DNA from: Modestobacter sp. VKM Ac-2984
Lineage (GTDB): Bacteria > Actinomycetota > Actinomycetes > Mycobacteriales > Geodermatophilaceae
Direction: 5' to 3'
DNA length: 64,000 nt
Assembly (NCBI RefSeq): GCF_026967985.1
Contig: NZ_JAPVBJ010000001.1
Span: forward strand, 62,001-126,000
Below, piece by piece: positions 1 through 7,912 of this stretch; positions within the stretch are counted from its first letter, which is position 1, and each line of letters starts with the position of its first letter. A model generated the notes under the pieces. That model saw nothing but the letters and a program-made list of their open reading frames with translations. It had not been told where the DNA came from and did not search any database. The translations under genes were made by a program, and so were the position numbers.

Positions 1-1
1 C

Positions 2-952
2 GTCATGGCGCTCGTGCTCGCCGCGGCGATGGTCGTCATCGCGGTCGGCTCGGTCACCTCGGTGACCGTGCTGACGGCCGGGCTGTTCGTGATGGGCCTG
101 TCCAACGGCGCCTGGGACGTCGGGATGAACGTCCAGGGCGCCGTGGTCGAGCGGCACCTGGGCCGGATCGTCATGTCCCGCTTCCACGCCGGCTTCAGCC
201 TGGGCACGGTTGCCGGGGCGCTCCTGGGGACGGCGATGGTCGCCCTCGACGTGCCGGTGCCGGTCCACCTTGCCGGGGTCGCGGTGCTGGTCGCGGTGGT
301 CGTGCCGCTGACCACCCGGGGCTTCGTCCCCGACGTCGACACCGACCCCGACGGCGTCCCGGCCGAGCGGGTGAGCGCACTGGCTGCCTGGCGGGAGCCA
401 CGCACGCTGGTCATCGGCGTGGTCGTGCTGGCCTTCTCCTTCGCCGAGGGCGCTGCCAACGACTGGCTGGCGGTGGCGTTGATCGACGACCACGGCACCT
501 CGGCGACCGCCGGCACGCTCGGGTTCGCCCTGTTCCTCACGGCGATGACGCTGGCCCGCTGGTTCGGCGGCTCGCTGCTGGACCGCTACGGCCGGGTGCC
601 GGTGATCCGGCTGCTGGCCGGGTTGGCCGTCGTCGGGCTGCTGCTGTTCGTGTTCGGTTCCCCGCCGGTCGCCTTCCTCGGTGCCCTGCTCTGGGGCGCC
701 GGGGCGTCGCTGGGCTTCCCCACCGGGATGAGCGCCGCGGCCGACGACCCGGCGAAGGCCGCCGCGCGGGTGAGCGTCGTCGCCTCCATCGGCTACTGCG
801 CGTTCCTGGCCGGGCCACCGCTGATCGGGCTGCTCGGGCAGCAGGTCACCGTGCTGCGCGCGCTCACCGTCGTCGCCGTCCTGCTGGGCGTCGCCGTCCT
901 GGTCGCCGGCTCGCTCCGCCCGCCGGCCGGACCGCCGGAGCAGCAGGTGTGA
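2..952 (+). CDS. MFS transporter, C-terminal part (5' end outside window)
   Basis: An integral membrane protein of the major facilitator superfamily, probably an exporter or sugar-type permease; the substrate cannot be read. The open frame enters from the left edge. The visible 315 or so residues hold about nine or ten hydrophobic helices, and complete family members have about 400 residues and 12 helices, so the first two or three helices are missing. A cytoplasmic loop between helix groups is visible (about residues 100-130), and a basic loop with RYGR, typical of MFS intracellular loops, lies near residues 195-200. It ends 57 bases before malQ on the same strand, but a shared role is not evident. 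Confidence 0.8.
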   Translation, partial: VMALVLAAAMVVIAVGSVTSVTVLTAGLFVMGLSNGAWDVGMNVQGAVVERHLGRIVMSRFHAGFSLGTVAGALLGTAMVALDVPVPVHLAGVAVLVAVVVPLTTRGFVPDVDTDPDGVPAERVSALAAWREPRTLVIGVVVLAFSFAEGAANDWLAVALIDDHGTSATAGTLGFALFLTAMTLARWFGGSLLDRYGRVPVIRLLAGLAVVGLLLFVFGSPPVAFLGALLWGAGASLGFPTGMSAAADDPAKAAARVSVVASIGYCAFLAGPPLIGLLGQQVTVLRALTVVAVLLGVAVLVAGSLRPPAGPPEQQV

Positions 953-1009
953 CGGCCTCCGCAGCCACCCCAGTGGGCAGAGCCCGCCGCGACCGGTGAG
1001 GATCGGGGG

Positions 1010-2941
1010 GTGACCAGCACCGCCCCACCGCCGAAGCCCGCGACCGCCCCGCCCACGGACGCCTGGGGCATCGACGCCAGCTGGCTCGACGCCCTCGACG
1101 AGGAGCACACCGTCTCCCGGTCGACGATCGACCGGCTGCGGGAGGTGATCGGCACCCCGCCCGCGGACCTGCCGGACCGCGCCCCGATCGTCGCCCGGCC
1201 CGGGGACGCCCTGGAGGTCGACCTCGCCGACGTCGAGTGCGAAGACGGGCGGACCCTTCAGATCGACGGCGAGCTGCCCGAGGACTTCCCGCTCGGCTAC
1301 CACCGGCTGCGCACCCCCGACGGCCGGGAGCGGCGGCTGATCGTCTCCCCCGGGCGCTGCTGGCTGCCCGAGGGCTGGCGCGCCTGGGGCTGGGCGGTGC
1401 AGCTCTACGCCACCCGCGGCCGGGAGAGCTGGGGCATCGGCGACCTCGGCGACCTGCGCACCGTGCGCGAGCTCGCCCAGGCGCAGGGCGCGGGCTTCGT
1501 GCTGGTCAACCCGCTGCACGCGGTGGCCCCGACGCCGGCCCAGGAGGACAGCCCCTACCTGCCGGCCACCCGCCGGTTCCGCAACCCGGTCTACCTGCGG
1601 ATCGCCGAGGTGCCCGGCGCCGACGCGGTCGACGTGGAGGCCGAGGCCGGCCGGGCGCTCAACGACGGGGAGCTCATCGACCGCGACGCCATCTGGGCGC
1701 TCAAGCGCCGGGTGCTCCAGCGGGTCTTCGACGCCGGGGTCGACGAGGCGCCCTTCCGTGACTGGTGGTGGCACGAGGGCCAGCCGCTGATGGACTGGGC
1801 CACCTGGTGCGCGATCGCCGACGAGCACGGCCCGGACTGGCACACCTGGCCCGAGCCGCTCCGCGACCCCCGCGGCGCCGCGGTGGCCGACTTCGTGGCC
1901 GGCCACGACCGGGAGATCGCCTTCCACGCCTGGCTGCAGTGGCTGCTCGACGTCCAGCTGCGGGCGGCCACCGAGGGCACCACCGTGATCCAGGACCTGC
2001 CGATCGGGGTTGCCGGCGGCGGTGCGGACGCGTGGGCCTGGCAGGACGTGCTCGCCCAGGGCGTGAGCGTCGGTGCCCCGCCGGACGCCTTCAACAGCCA
2101 GGGGCAGGACTGGGGCTCACCCCCGCTGGTCCCCTGGCGGCTGCAGGCCGCCGACTACGAGCCGTTCATCCAGTCGATCCGGGCGACCATGGCCGGCGCC
2201 GGCGGCCTGCGGGTCGACCACGTGATGGGCCTGTTCCGGCTGTGGTGGGTGCCGTCCGACGGTGGCGCGGCCGAGGGTGCCTACGTCCGTTACCCGCACG
2301 AGGACCTGCTCGACATCGTCGCGCTGGAGAGCCACCGCGCGCAGGCGATCGTCGTCGGCGAGGACCTGGGCACCGTCGAGGACGGCGTCCGGGAGGCGAT
2401 GGCCGAGCACGGGATCCTCTCCTACCGGCTGCTGTGGTTCGAGGACGACGAGCCCGCCCAGTGGCCGGCCGAGGCGATGGCCGCCATCACCACCCACGAC
2501 CTGCCGACGGTGGCCGGGCTGTGGACCGGGTCGGACCTCGCCGAGCAGCGGGAACGCGGGCTGGGCACCGAGGAGGAGCTGCTGCGTGGCCGCGCCTCGC
2601 TGCTCGCGCACCTGGACTTCATCGCCGAGGACGCCACCCCGGCCCAGGCGGTCGAGGCTGCCCACCGGCAGCTGGCCACCGCGCCCTCGACCCTGCTGTC
2701 GGCGACGCTGGACGACGCGCTCGCCGAGGAGCGCCGGCCGAACATGCCCGGCGCGAACTCCCGGCCCAACTGGTGCCTGCCGCTGCCGGTGCCCACCGAG
2801 GAACTGGCCGCGCACCCCGGCGTCCAGGCCGTCGCCGGCGTGCTGAACGCGGGGCTGCACCCGGTCACCACCAAGGGCAAGGTCAAGAGCGGCAAGCGCA
2901 GCAAGAGCACCGGCCGGAGCACCCGCACCAAGCACAGGTGA
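1010..2941 (+). CDS. malQ: 4-alpha-glucanotransferase (amylomaltase, GH77)
   Basis: Cytosolic enzyme that transfers alpha-1,4-glucan chains between maltodextrins in glycogen and maltose metabolism. The 643-residue protein has the GH77 catalytic set: nucleophile Asp403 in RVDHVMG, acid/base Glu451 in VGEDLGT, and Asp497 in THDLPT. The N-terminal 110 residues form the extra domain usual in actinobacterial MalQ. The GTG at 1010 is chosen because GTGAGG lies 8 bases upstream. The last 22 or so residues are a Lys/Arg/Ser/Thr tail (KSGKRSKSTGRS and on) that is not part of the GH77 fold. A strong hairpin follows the stop. Confidence 0.93.
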   Translation: MTSTAPPPKPATAPPTDAWGIDASWLDALDEEHTVSRSTIDRLREVIGTPPADLPDRAPIVARPGDALEVDLADVECEDGRTLQIDGELPEDFPLGYHRLRTPDGRERRLIVSPGRCWLPEGWRAWGWAVQLYATRGRESWGIGDLGDLRTVRELAQAQGAGFVLVNPLHAVAPTPAQEDSPYLPATRRFRNPVYLRIAEVPGADAVDVEAEAGRALNDGELIDRDAIWALKRRVLQRVFDAGVDEAPFRDWWWHEGQPLMDWATWCAIADEHGPDWHTWPEPLRDPRGAAVADFVAGHDREIAFHAWLQWLLDVQLRAATEGTTVIQDLPIGVAGGGADAWAWQDVLAQGVSVGAPPDAFNSQGQDWGSPPLVPWRLQAADYEPFIQSIRATMAGAGGLRVDHVMGLFRLWWVPSDGGAAEGAYVRYPHEDLLDIVALESHRAQAIVVGEDLGTVEDGVREAMAEHGILSYRLLWFEDDEPAQWPAEAMAAITTHDLPTVAGLWTGSDLAEQRERGLGTEEELLRGRASLLAHLDFIAEDATPAQAVEAAHRQLATAPSTLLSATLDDALAEERRPNMPGANSRPNWCLPLPVPTEELAAHPGVQAVAGVLNAGLHPVTTKGKVKSGKRSKSTGRSTRTKHR

Positions 2942-2949
2942 GCCGAGAC

Positions 2950-2994
2950 CGGGCTGGTGGCTGCCTCGACCATCACGAGACAGCCACCAGCCCG
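2950..2994. terminator. Terminator hairpin after malQ
   Basis: A 14-bp perfect stem (2950-2963 with 2981-2994) and a 17-base loop begin 9 bases past the malQ stop. There is no U tract, as is common in actinobacteria. It sits between convergent genes and could act in both directions. Confidence 0.7.
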
Positions 2995-3007
2995 CGGTCG
3001 GCGCCGG

Positions 3008-3034
3008 CGGGGCGTGCCGCGCGGGCACGCCCCG
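3008..3034. terminator. Terminator hairpin after the alpha/beta hydrolase
   Basis: An 11-bp GC stem (3008-3018 with 3024-3034) and a 5-base loop lie 7 bases beyond the hydrolase stop on the minus strand. Together with the hairpin at 2950-2994 it makes a two-hairpin barrier between convergent malQ and the hydrolase. Confidence 0.6.
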
Positions 3035-3041
3035 GTCGTCG

Positions 3042-3920
3042 TCAGCTCTGGATGAACTCCAGCAGGTCGGCGTTGATCGTCTCTGCCTGGGTGGTCGGCA
3101 TGCCGTGCGGGAAGCCCGCGTAGGTCTTCAGCGTCCCGTTCGGCAGCAGCTCGACTGCCAGCGGAGCGGAGTCCGCGTAGGTCTTCAGCGTCCCGTTCGG
3201 CAGCAGCTCGACTGCCAGCGGAGCGGAGTCCGCGTAGGGCACGACCTGGTCGTCGTCGCCGTGCATGACCAGCACCGGCACCGTGATCTTCTTCAGGTCG
3301 TCGGTGAAGTCGGTCCGGGAGAAGGCGACGACGCCGTCGTGGTGGGCCTTCGCCCCGCCCGTCATGCCCTGGCGCCACCAGTTCGCGATGATCGCCTCGT
3401 TCGGCTCCACGCCGGGCCGGTTGAACCCGTAGAACGGCCCGGACGGCAGGTCGCGGTAGAAGCTCGACCGGTTGGTGGCCACCTGCTCCTGGATGCCGTC
3501 GAAGACGCTCTGCGGCAGCCCGCCGGGGTTGGCGTCGGTCTGCACCATGATCGGCGTCACCGCGCTGATCAGGACGGCCTTGGCGACCCGGTCCTCGCCG
3601 TGCCGGGCGAGGTGGCGGACGACCTCCCCACCGCCGGTCGAGTGACCGACGTGCACGGCACCGTGCAGGTCCAGGTGGGCGGTGAGCGCCGCCAGGTCGT
3701 CGGCGTAGTGGTCCATGTCGTGCCCGTCGGCGACCTGGGTCGAGCGGCCGTGCCCCCGGCGGTCGTGCGCGATGACGCGGTAGCCGCGCTGCACGAAGAA
3801 CATCAGCTGGGCGTCCCAGTCGTCCGACGACAGCGGCCAGCCGTGGCTGAACACGATCGGCTGCCCGGTCCCCCAGTCCTTGTAGTAGGTCTCGATGCCG
3901 TCGTGGCTCAGGACGGGCAT
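3042..3920 (-). CDS. Alpha/beta hydrolase, non-heme chloroperoxidase-like, with internal 19-residue duplication
   Basis: A 292-residue alpha/beta hydrolase of the cofactor-free haloperoxidase/esterase group. The oxyanion segment is FSHGWP, the nucleophile is Ser94 in GHSTGG, the acid is Asp222 or Asp224 in HGDDDQVVP, and the base is His272 in FPHGM. The ATG at 3920 has GAAGGAGA just upstream; longer frames run into the divergent AraC gene. Family members are about 273 residues. The extra 19 are an exact second copy of residues 229-247 at 248-266, lying between the catalytic acid and histidine. Whether the enzyme still folds is unclear. It is divergent from an AraC-type regulator, which may control it. 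Confidence 0.85.
   Translation of the reverse strand: MPVLSHDGIETYYKDWGTGQPIVFSHGWPLSSDDWDAQLMFFVQRGYRVIAHDRRGHGRSTQVADGHDMDHYADDLAALTAHLDLHGAVHVGHSTGGGEVVRHLARHGEDRVAKAVLISAVTPIMVQTDANPGGLPQSVFDGIQEQVATNRSSFYRDLPSGPFYGFNRPGVEPNEAIIANWWRQGMTGGAKAHHDGVVAFSRTDFTDDLKKITVPVLVMHGDDDQVVPYADSAPLAVELLPNGTLKTYADSAPLAVELLPNGTLKTYAGFPHGMPTTQAETINADLLEFIQS
3118..3231. repeat. Perfect 57-bp tandem duplication inside the hydrolase gene
   Basis: Bases 3118-3174 are repeated without a mismatch at 3175-3231, and the first 7 bases of a further copy follow. Because 57 is a multiple of three, the frame is kept and 19 codons are added. Perfect identity implies a recent slippage or unequal-exchange event, or an assembly error. 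Confidence 0.97.
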
Positions 3921-4122
3921 GGCGTCTCCTTCGTCGGTGCTGCGGTCAGTGGCGGTCAGCACGCTAGGGACGACGACGCCCCGGGACTGTGCCCTCGGTG
4001 CCCGGTGCTGGCCCCTGGGTGCCGACCCGCCCAGGGCGGACCCCCTTCCCCCGCAACCCGTCGGGGCGACAGGATGTCGGCGCCCGCGGCAGCGTCGCCG
4101 ACCACCCGAACAGGGAGGCGCG

Positions 4123-5076
4123 ATGGTCACGCTCCTGGACAGCCGGCAGCTCACCGGCGCCGACCGCCACCCGGCCGCGGTGGTCGCACGGCTGCAGGCC
4201 GGCATGAGCTCCCGGGTGCGCTTGCGCGAGCCGGCAGCATCCGTGCAGGTGCGGCTGGACACCTGGCAGCTCGGCGGCCTGCCGGTGCTGCGCGCCGACG
4301 TCGTCGGCCCGCTGGTGGTCAGCCGCCGCCGGACCCCGGCGGACACCCCGCCGGTGCTGTCGCTCTACGTGCAGGAGCGTGGCACCGGCCGGCACGAGCA
4401 GGGCGGACGGCGCCGCGCGCTGCCGCCCGGCACCCTCACGGTCACCGACATCAGCTCGCCGTACGACTTCTGCTGGGGCGACACCGAGGGTGCGGGCAGC
4501 GCCCTGCAGGTCCCGGTCGCCCGGCTCGGGCTGTCGGTGGACGTCGTGCGCCGGGCGGCTCCGCGCGCGCCGGACAGCCCGCTGTACGAGCTGGTCCGGG
4601 CGCACGTCGACCGGGTCACCCGGGACGCCGAGCGGCTGGCCGCCGACCCGGGGTGGCCGGCGCTGTCCGTGGCCACCCTCGAGCTGGTGCGGGCGCTCCT
4701 GGTCTCGGCCGACGGCGCCGGCGACACGGTGCCGGGTGAGAGCCTGCTGCCCCGCATCCGCACCTGGGTGGGCCAGCACCTGACCGACCCCGGCCTCGAT
4801 GCCACCCGCGTCGCGGCCGAGCACGCGATCAGCGTCCGCCAGCTCTACCGGCTGTGCTCCGCGGCCGGGTTCAGCCTGGAGCAGTGGGTCATCGACCAGC
4901 GCCTGGAGGGTGCCCGGGCGGAGCTGGCCCGGCCCGGTGGCCGGCCGATCGCCGCCGTCGCCCGGTCGTGGGGGTTCGGCGACCCGTCGCACTTCAGCCG
5001 CCGGTTCCGGGCCGCCTTCGGCACCACGCCCCGGGAGTGGCGGGCCCAGCAAGCCAGCGGGGCCGTCACCGAGTGA
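4123..5076 (+). CDS. AraC-family transcriptional regulator
   Basis: A 317-residue DNA-binding regulator. Residues 1-200 form a cupin-like sensing domain of the AraC_binding type (conserved LPPGTLTVTD segment). Residues about 215-315 are a double helix-turn-helix AraC domain ending in WGFGDPSHFSRRFRAAFG and TPREWR, which fits the family signature well. The ATG at 4123 has AGGGAGG 5 bases upstream; longer readings overlap the divergent hydrolase. Divergence from the hydrolase across a 202-bp gap suggests it controls that gene, itself, or both. A hairpin follows the stop. Confidence 0.9.
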   Translation: MVTLLDSRQLTGADRHPAAVVARLQAGMSSRVRLREPAASVQVRLDTWQLGGLPVLRADVVGPLVVSRRRTPADTPPVLSLYVQERGTGRHEQGGRRRALPPGTLTVTDISSPYDFCWGDTEGAGSALQVPVARLGLSVDVVRRAAPRAPDSPLYELVRAHVDRVTRDAERLAADPGWPALSVATLELVRALLVSADGAGDTVPGESLLPRIRTWVGQHLTDPGLDATRVAAEHAISVRQLYRLCSAAGFSLEQWVIDQRLEGARAELARPGGRPIAAVARSWGFGDPSHFSRRFRAAFGTTPREWRAQQASGAVTE

Positions 5077-5084
5077 CAGCTGAG

Positions 5085-5110
5085 CGGGCATCCCGAGCGC
5101 GGGAAGCCCG
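5085..5110 (+). terminator. Terminator hairpin after the AraC gene
   Basis: 11-base arms CGGGCATCCCG and CGGGAAGCCCG pair except for one A-A mismatch, with a 4-base loop, 8 bases past the AraC stop; TTCT follows. It insulates AraC from the SOS-box gene downstream. Confidence 0.5.
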
Positions 5111-5143
5111 TTCTGCTGACACTCGCCACCCGGGTGCCCTTTG

Positions 5144-5159
5144 TCGAACGTGTGTTCGA
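5144..5159. promoter_or_regulatory. LexA operator (SOS box)
   Basis: TCGAAC and GTTCGA separated by GTGT form a perfect match to the actinobacterial/mycobacterial LexA box (TCGAAC-N4-GTTCGA). It ends 20 bases before the proposed start of the proline-rich gene and is set apart from AraC by a hairpin, so it should repress the downstream gene until DNA damage. Confidence 0.85.
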
Positions 5160-5179
5160 ATCCGTGCGACGATGTCCGG

Positions 5180-5569
5180 GTGGCCGGGGGGATGCAGCGC
5201 GGGCGGCACGGCGGCTCGCTGGCCGACCGCGCCGCCCGTTCCGGGGTGCCCGCTCCCCCGCCGGAGCCGCCCGCCCCGCCGGAGCCGCCCGCCCCGCCGG
5301 AGCCGCCCGCCCCGCCGGAGGCGCCTGCCCCGCCGGAGGCGCCTGCCCCGCCGGCCGCCGAGGCCCGGCGTCCGGCGGGCAACGGGCACGGCCGGCACTG
5401 CTGGGTGCAGGACCCCCCCGACGCACCCGGCACCTGGCCGGGCCTGCTGGTGGAGTGGCGGCAGCGGGAAGACGCCTGGCACGGCCGGGTCGCCTACACC
5501 GTCGTCGGCGCGCACGGCCCGGTGCTGGTCGAGGCCTGGCTGCCCGCTGAGCAGCTCAGCCGGGGCTGA
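5180..5569 (+). CDS. Proline-rich small protein, predicted LexA-controlled
   Basis: Function unknown; a hypothetical protein of about 129 residues. A short basic head (about residues 1-26) leads to a rigid Pro/Glu/Ala spacer made of five 6-residue repeats (EPPAPP three times, EAPAPP twice). A folded C-terminal part of about 65 residues follows, with CWVQDPP, GLLVEWRQ, AWHGRV and VEAWLPAEQL. The perfect SOS box 20 bases upstream makes it a likely DNA-damage gene. The GTG at 5180 is chosen because it follows the operator; ATG at 5192 in the same frame is an alternative. The start at 5141 overlaps the operator and is unlikely. Confidence 0.65.
   Translation: MAGGMQRGRHGGSLADRAARSGVPAPPPEPPAPPEPPAPPEPPAPPEAPAPPEAPAPPAAEARRPAGNGHGRHCWVQDPPDAPGTWPGLLVEWRQREDAWHGRVAYTVVGAHGPVLVEAWLPAEQLSRG
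5264..5353 (+). repeat. Five 18-bp tandem repeats coding the proline spacer
   Basis: Units begin at 5264, 5282, 5300, 5318 and 5336. The first three are identical; the last two share two or three base changes that turn a Pro codon into Ala. Such arrays expand and contract by slippage, so repeat number probably varies among strains. Confidence 0.9.
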
Positions 5570-5587
5570 CCCCCTACCGTGCGCGGC

Positions 5588-6064
5588 ATGACGGAGGAGC
5601 AGGGGCAGCCGGTCGTCGTCCGGGCTCAGGGCCGGCCGGACGGCGGGGAGCTGCCGGTCATCGGCCTCCCGCCACGCCCCGGGGAACGACACCCCGGCGT
5701 CGGCGTCCGGTGGGTCGAGGCCGGCGCCCTCCTCGCGGTGACCACCTGGGGCAGCAGCAGCCATCCCACCGTGCCCCGGGCTGCCCGGGTGCAGGACGGC
5801 GAGCTGACGCTGACGATCGGCCGCAGGGAGTCCGCCCCGCTCCCCCCGGGCTCCGTCGACGTGATGACCGCGGACCTGGCCTCGCACACGACGGTGATCG
5901 AGCCCCCGGCCGGGCTGGACCCGCACACGCCGACCCGGGTGCACGTCGGCGAGCAGGTCGTGGAGCTGCCCCCGGCGGGGACCCCGCTGCCCCCGCCAGT
6001 CCAGCTCCGGTCGGGACCATCGCCCCAGCCGCCGTCACCTCACTCGGGTCCGCCTGAGGCGTGA
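5588..6064 (+). CDS. Hypothetical protein, probably leaderless
   Basis: A 158-residue protein that I cannot assign. Its middle reads as a beta-rich domain with GALLAVTTWGSSSHP and MTADLASHTTV; the C-terminal 30 residues are Pro/Ser-rich. No signal peptide is visible. The ATG at 5588 lacks a ribosome site but has TACCGT exactly 7 bases upstream, the leaderless-promoter pattern seen at many starts in this window. That promoter lies in the last codons and stop region of the preceding SOS-box gene. Confidence 0.55.
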   Translation: MTEEQGQPVVVRAQGRPDGGELPVIGLPPRPGERHPGVGVRWVEAGALLAVTTWGSSSHPTVPRAARVQDGELTLTIGRRESAPLPPGSVDVMTADLASHTTVIEPPAGLDPHTPTRVHVGEQVVELPPAGTPLPPPVQLRSGPSPQPPSPHSGPPEA

Positions 6065-6197
6065 CCGGCGCCCACGTGCGGCCCGGCAGCCGGCGACGGG
6101 ACGAGTCCGTGGCCGCGACCGCGCCCGTGCACCCCGACCCGGGCGCTGCGAGCAGCCGGCTCTGCGCCACCACGTCGGGGCCCCAGCGTGAGGCGGA

Positions 6198-7136
6198 TCA
6201 GTGCCTGGCGGTGCCGAGCGCGGTCCGGTAGCGCATGGGGCTGGTGCCGACGACGGCGGAGAACCGCGCCCGGAGGTTGGTGGCCGAGCCGAGCCCGCTG
6301 GCCGTGGCGATGCGCTCGACGGACCAATCGGTGGTCTCCAGCAACCGTTGCGCCCGCCGGACCCGGGACCGGGTGAGCCAGGCGCTGGGAGTGGTGCCGA
6401 CCTCGTCGGCGAAGCGGCGGTTCAGGGTCCGCACGCTGACGGCGCTCACCTGGGCGATGTCGGCGATGGTCACGGGCCCGGCTGCGTGGTCCTCGATCCA
6501 CTGCAGCGTCGCCGCCAGCCCGCCGTTGCCCAGTCCGTCGTCCCGGATGTACTGCGCCTGGCCGGCGTCCCGGGTGAGCGGCACCACCGCGGTCCGGGCG
6601 GCCTCGGCGGCCACCGCTCCTCCGTGGTCCCGGGAGATCATGTGCAGGCACAGGTCCAGGCCGGCCGCCGCGCCGGCGGAGGTGAGGACCTGCCCGTTGT
6701 CCACGAACAGGGAACCGGCGTCGACGTCGACCGCCGGGTACCGGGCGGCGAGGACGCCGGCGGCCTGCCAGTGGGTCGTTGCCCGCAGCCCGTCGAGCAG
6801 TCCGGCGGCAGCGAGGTCGAGGGCGCCGACGCAGATGGAGGCGATGCCCGCGCCCCGCCGGGCCGCCTCCTGGAGGGCGGCCAGCGCCCTCGGCTCCGGT
6901 GAGGCGCTGGGATCGCTCCGGCCCGGGACGACCACGGTGTCCGCAGCGATCAGCCGGTCCAGGCCGTGGGGCACGGACAAGGAGGTCGGCCCCGCAGCGG
7001 CGGTCCGCCGGGGACCGGCGACGACCACCTCGTAGGCGGGCGCGCCGTCGACGGCGGTCCGCCCGAACACCTCCACCGGTGTGGCGAGGTCGAAGGCGAT
7101 GACGCCGTCCAGGGCCAGGACCGCAACGGTGTGCAC
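6198..7136 (-). CDS. GlxA-family transcriptional regulator (DJ-1/PfpI plus AraC HTH)
   Basis: A 312-residue regulator. Residues 1-175 form a DJ-1/PfpI-type sensing domain with the cysteine elbow ASICVGAL; residues about 215-310 form an AraC double helix-turn-helix (VSVRTLNRRFADEVG, ATNLRARFSAVVG). GTG at 7136 is preferred: TACCGT (7144-7149) lies exactly 7 bases upstream, suggesting a leaderless message. ATG at 7160 would add 8 residues and has no ribosome site. It is divergent from a stand-alone DJ-1 domain protein 118 bp away, a frequent pairing for this family. Confidence 0.85.
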   Translation of the reverse strand: MHTVAVLALDGVIAFDLATPVEVFGRTAVDGAPAYEVVVAGPRRTAAAGPTSLSVPHGLDRLIAADTVVVPGRSDPSASPEPRALAALQEAARRGAGIASICVGALDLAAAGLLDGLRATTHWQAAGVLAARYPAVDVDAGSLFVDNGQVLTSAGAAAGLDLCLHMISRDHGGAVAAEAARTAVVPLTRDAGQAQYIRDDGLGNGGLAATLQWIEDHAAGPVTIADIAQVSAVSVRTLNRRFADEVGTTPSAWLTRSRVRRAQRLLETTDWSVERIATASGLGSATNLRARFSAVVGTSPMRYRTALGTARH

Positions 7137-7254
7137 GCCGTGGACGGTAGCGCTGGGCATGGCGAGATGGTTGCGGAGCATGGCTGATGAGCCACTCGTG
7201 CGACGGCCGCACCGGTTCCTACGCTCGCTGCACACCCCCGAGAGAGGAAGCCCT

Positions 7255-7908
7255 GTGCTGGCCCAGATCGTCTTGTTCGACGGGTTCGACCCGCTGGACG
7301 TCATCGCACCCTTCGAGGTGCTCAGCGCTGGCGCTGCCGCAGTCGGCGGCCGGCTCGAGGTCCGGCTGGTCGGCATCGACGCCCCGGGCCCGGTCACCAG
7401 CGGCACCGGTGGCCTGCAGCTCACCGCCACCCACGTGCTCGCCCCCACCGAACCGGGCTTCGTGATCGTGCCGGGCGCAGCCGGCCCGGTGTCCGCCGAC
7501 CCCGACGTCGTGGACACCATCCCCGTCCTGCTGGCCCGCGTGGGTGAGACCGGCCTGCCCGGCAAGGTGCGGCAGGCGTTCGGCGCACCGGACACCGTGG
7601 TGGCCACGGTCTGCGGCGGGTCCCTCGCGCTGGCCATGGCCGGGCTGCTCGAGGGGCGTCACGCCGTCACCCACCACCTGGGCAACGACGTCCTCGAGGC
7701 CACGGGCACGCACCTCGTCCGCGCCCGCGTCGTCGACGACGGCGACCTGGTCAGCGCCGGCGGGGTCACCTCCGGCCTGGACCTCGCACTGCACCTGCTG
7801 GACCGGCAGTTCGGGCCGCAGATCGCCCATGCGGTGGAGGAGCTCTTCGAGCACGAACGCCGCGGCACCGTCTGGCGCCCCATCGGCTCCCAGCCCCTCC
7901 CGGCCTGA
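7255..7908 (+). CDS. DJ-1/PfpI family protein
   Basis: A 217-residue class-I glutamine-amidotransferase-like protein. The N-terminal strand is IVLFDGFDPLDVIAPFEVL, the nucleophile elbow is TVCGGSLALAMAG with Cys at about residue 121, and the hydrophobic segment AGGVTSGLDLALHLL is typical of the isonitrile hydratase/ThiJ-like subgroup. GTG at 7255 follows GAGAGGAAG at good distance; earlier starts overlap the divergent regulator. The substrate is unknown. The next gene begins 4 bases after the stop, so the two are probably co-transcribed. Confidence 0.8.
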   Translation: MLAQIVLFDGFDPLDVIAPFEVLSAGAAAVGGRLEVRLVGIDAPGPVTSGTGGLQLTATHVLAPTEPGFVIVPGAAGPVSADPDVVDTIPVLLARVGETGLPGKVRQAFGAPDTVVATVCGGSLALAMAGLLEGRHAVTHHLGNDVLEATGTHLVRARVVDDGDLVSAGGVTSGLDLALHLLDRQFGPQIAHAVEELFEHERRGTVWRPIGSQPLPA

Positions 7909-7912
7909 CCCC

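Noticed and set aside
4123-5433. Long minus-strand open frames opposite the AraC gene and the proline repeats, with Gly/Arg-rich translations
   Set aside because: They are antisense shadows of GC-rich genes; the translations are low-complexity and lack domains or ribosome sites.
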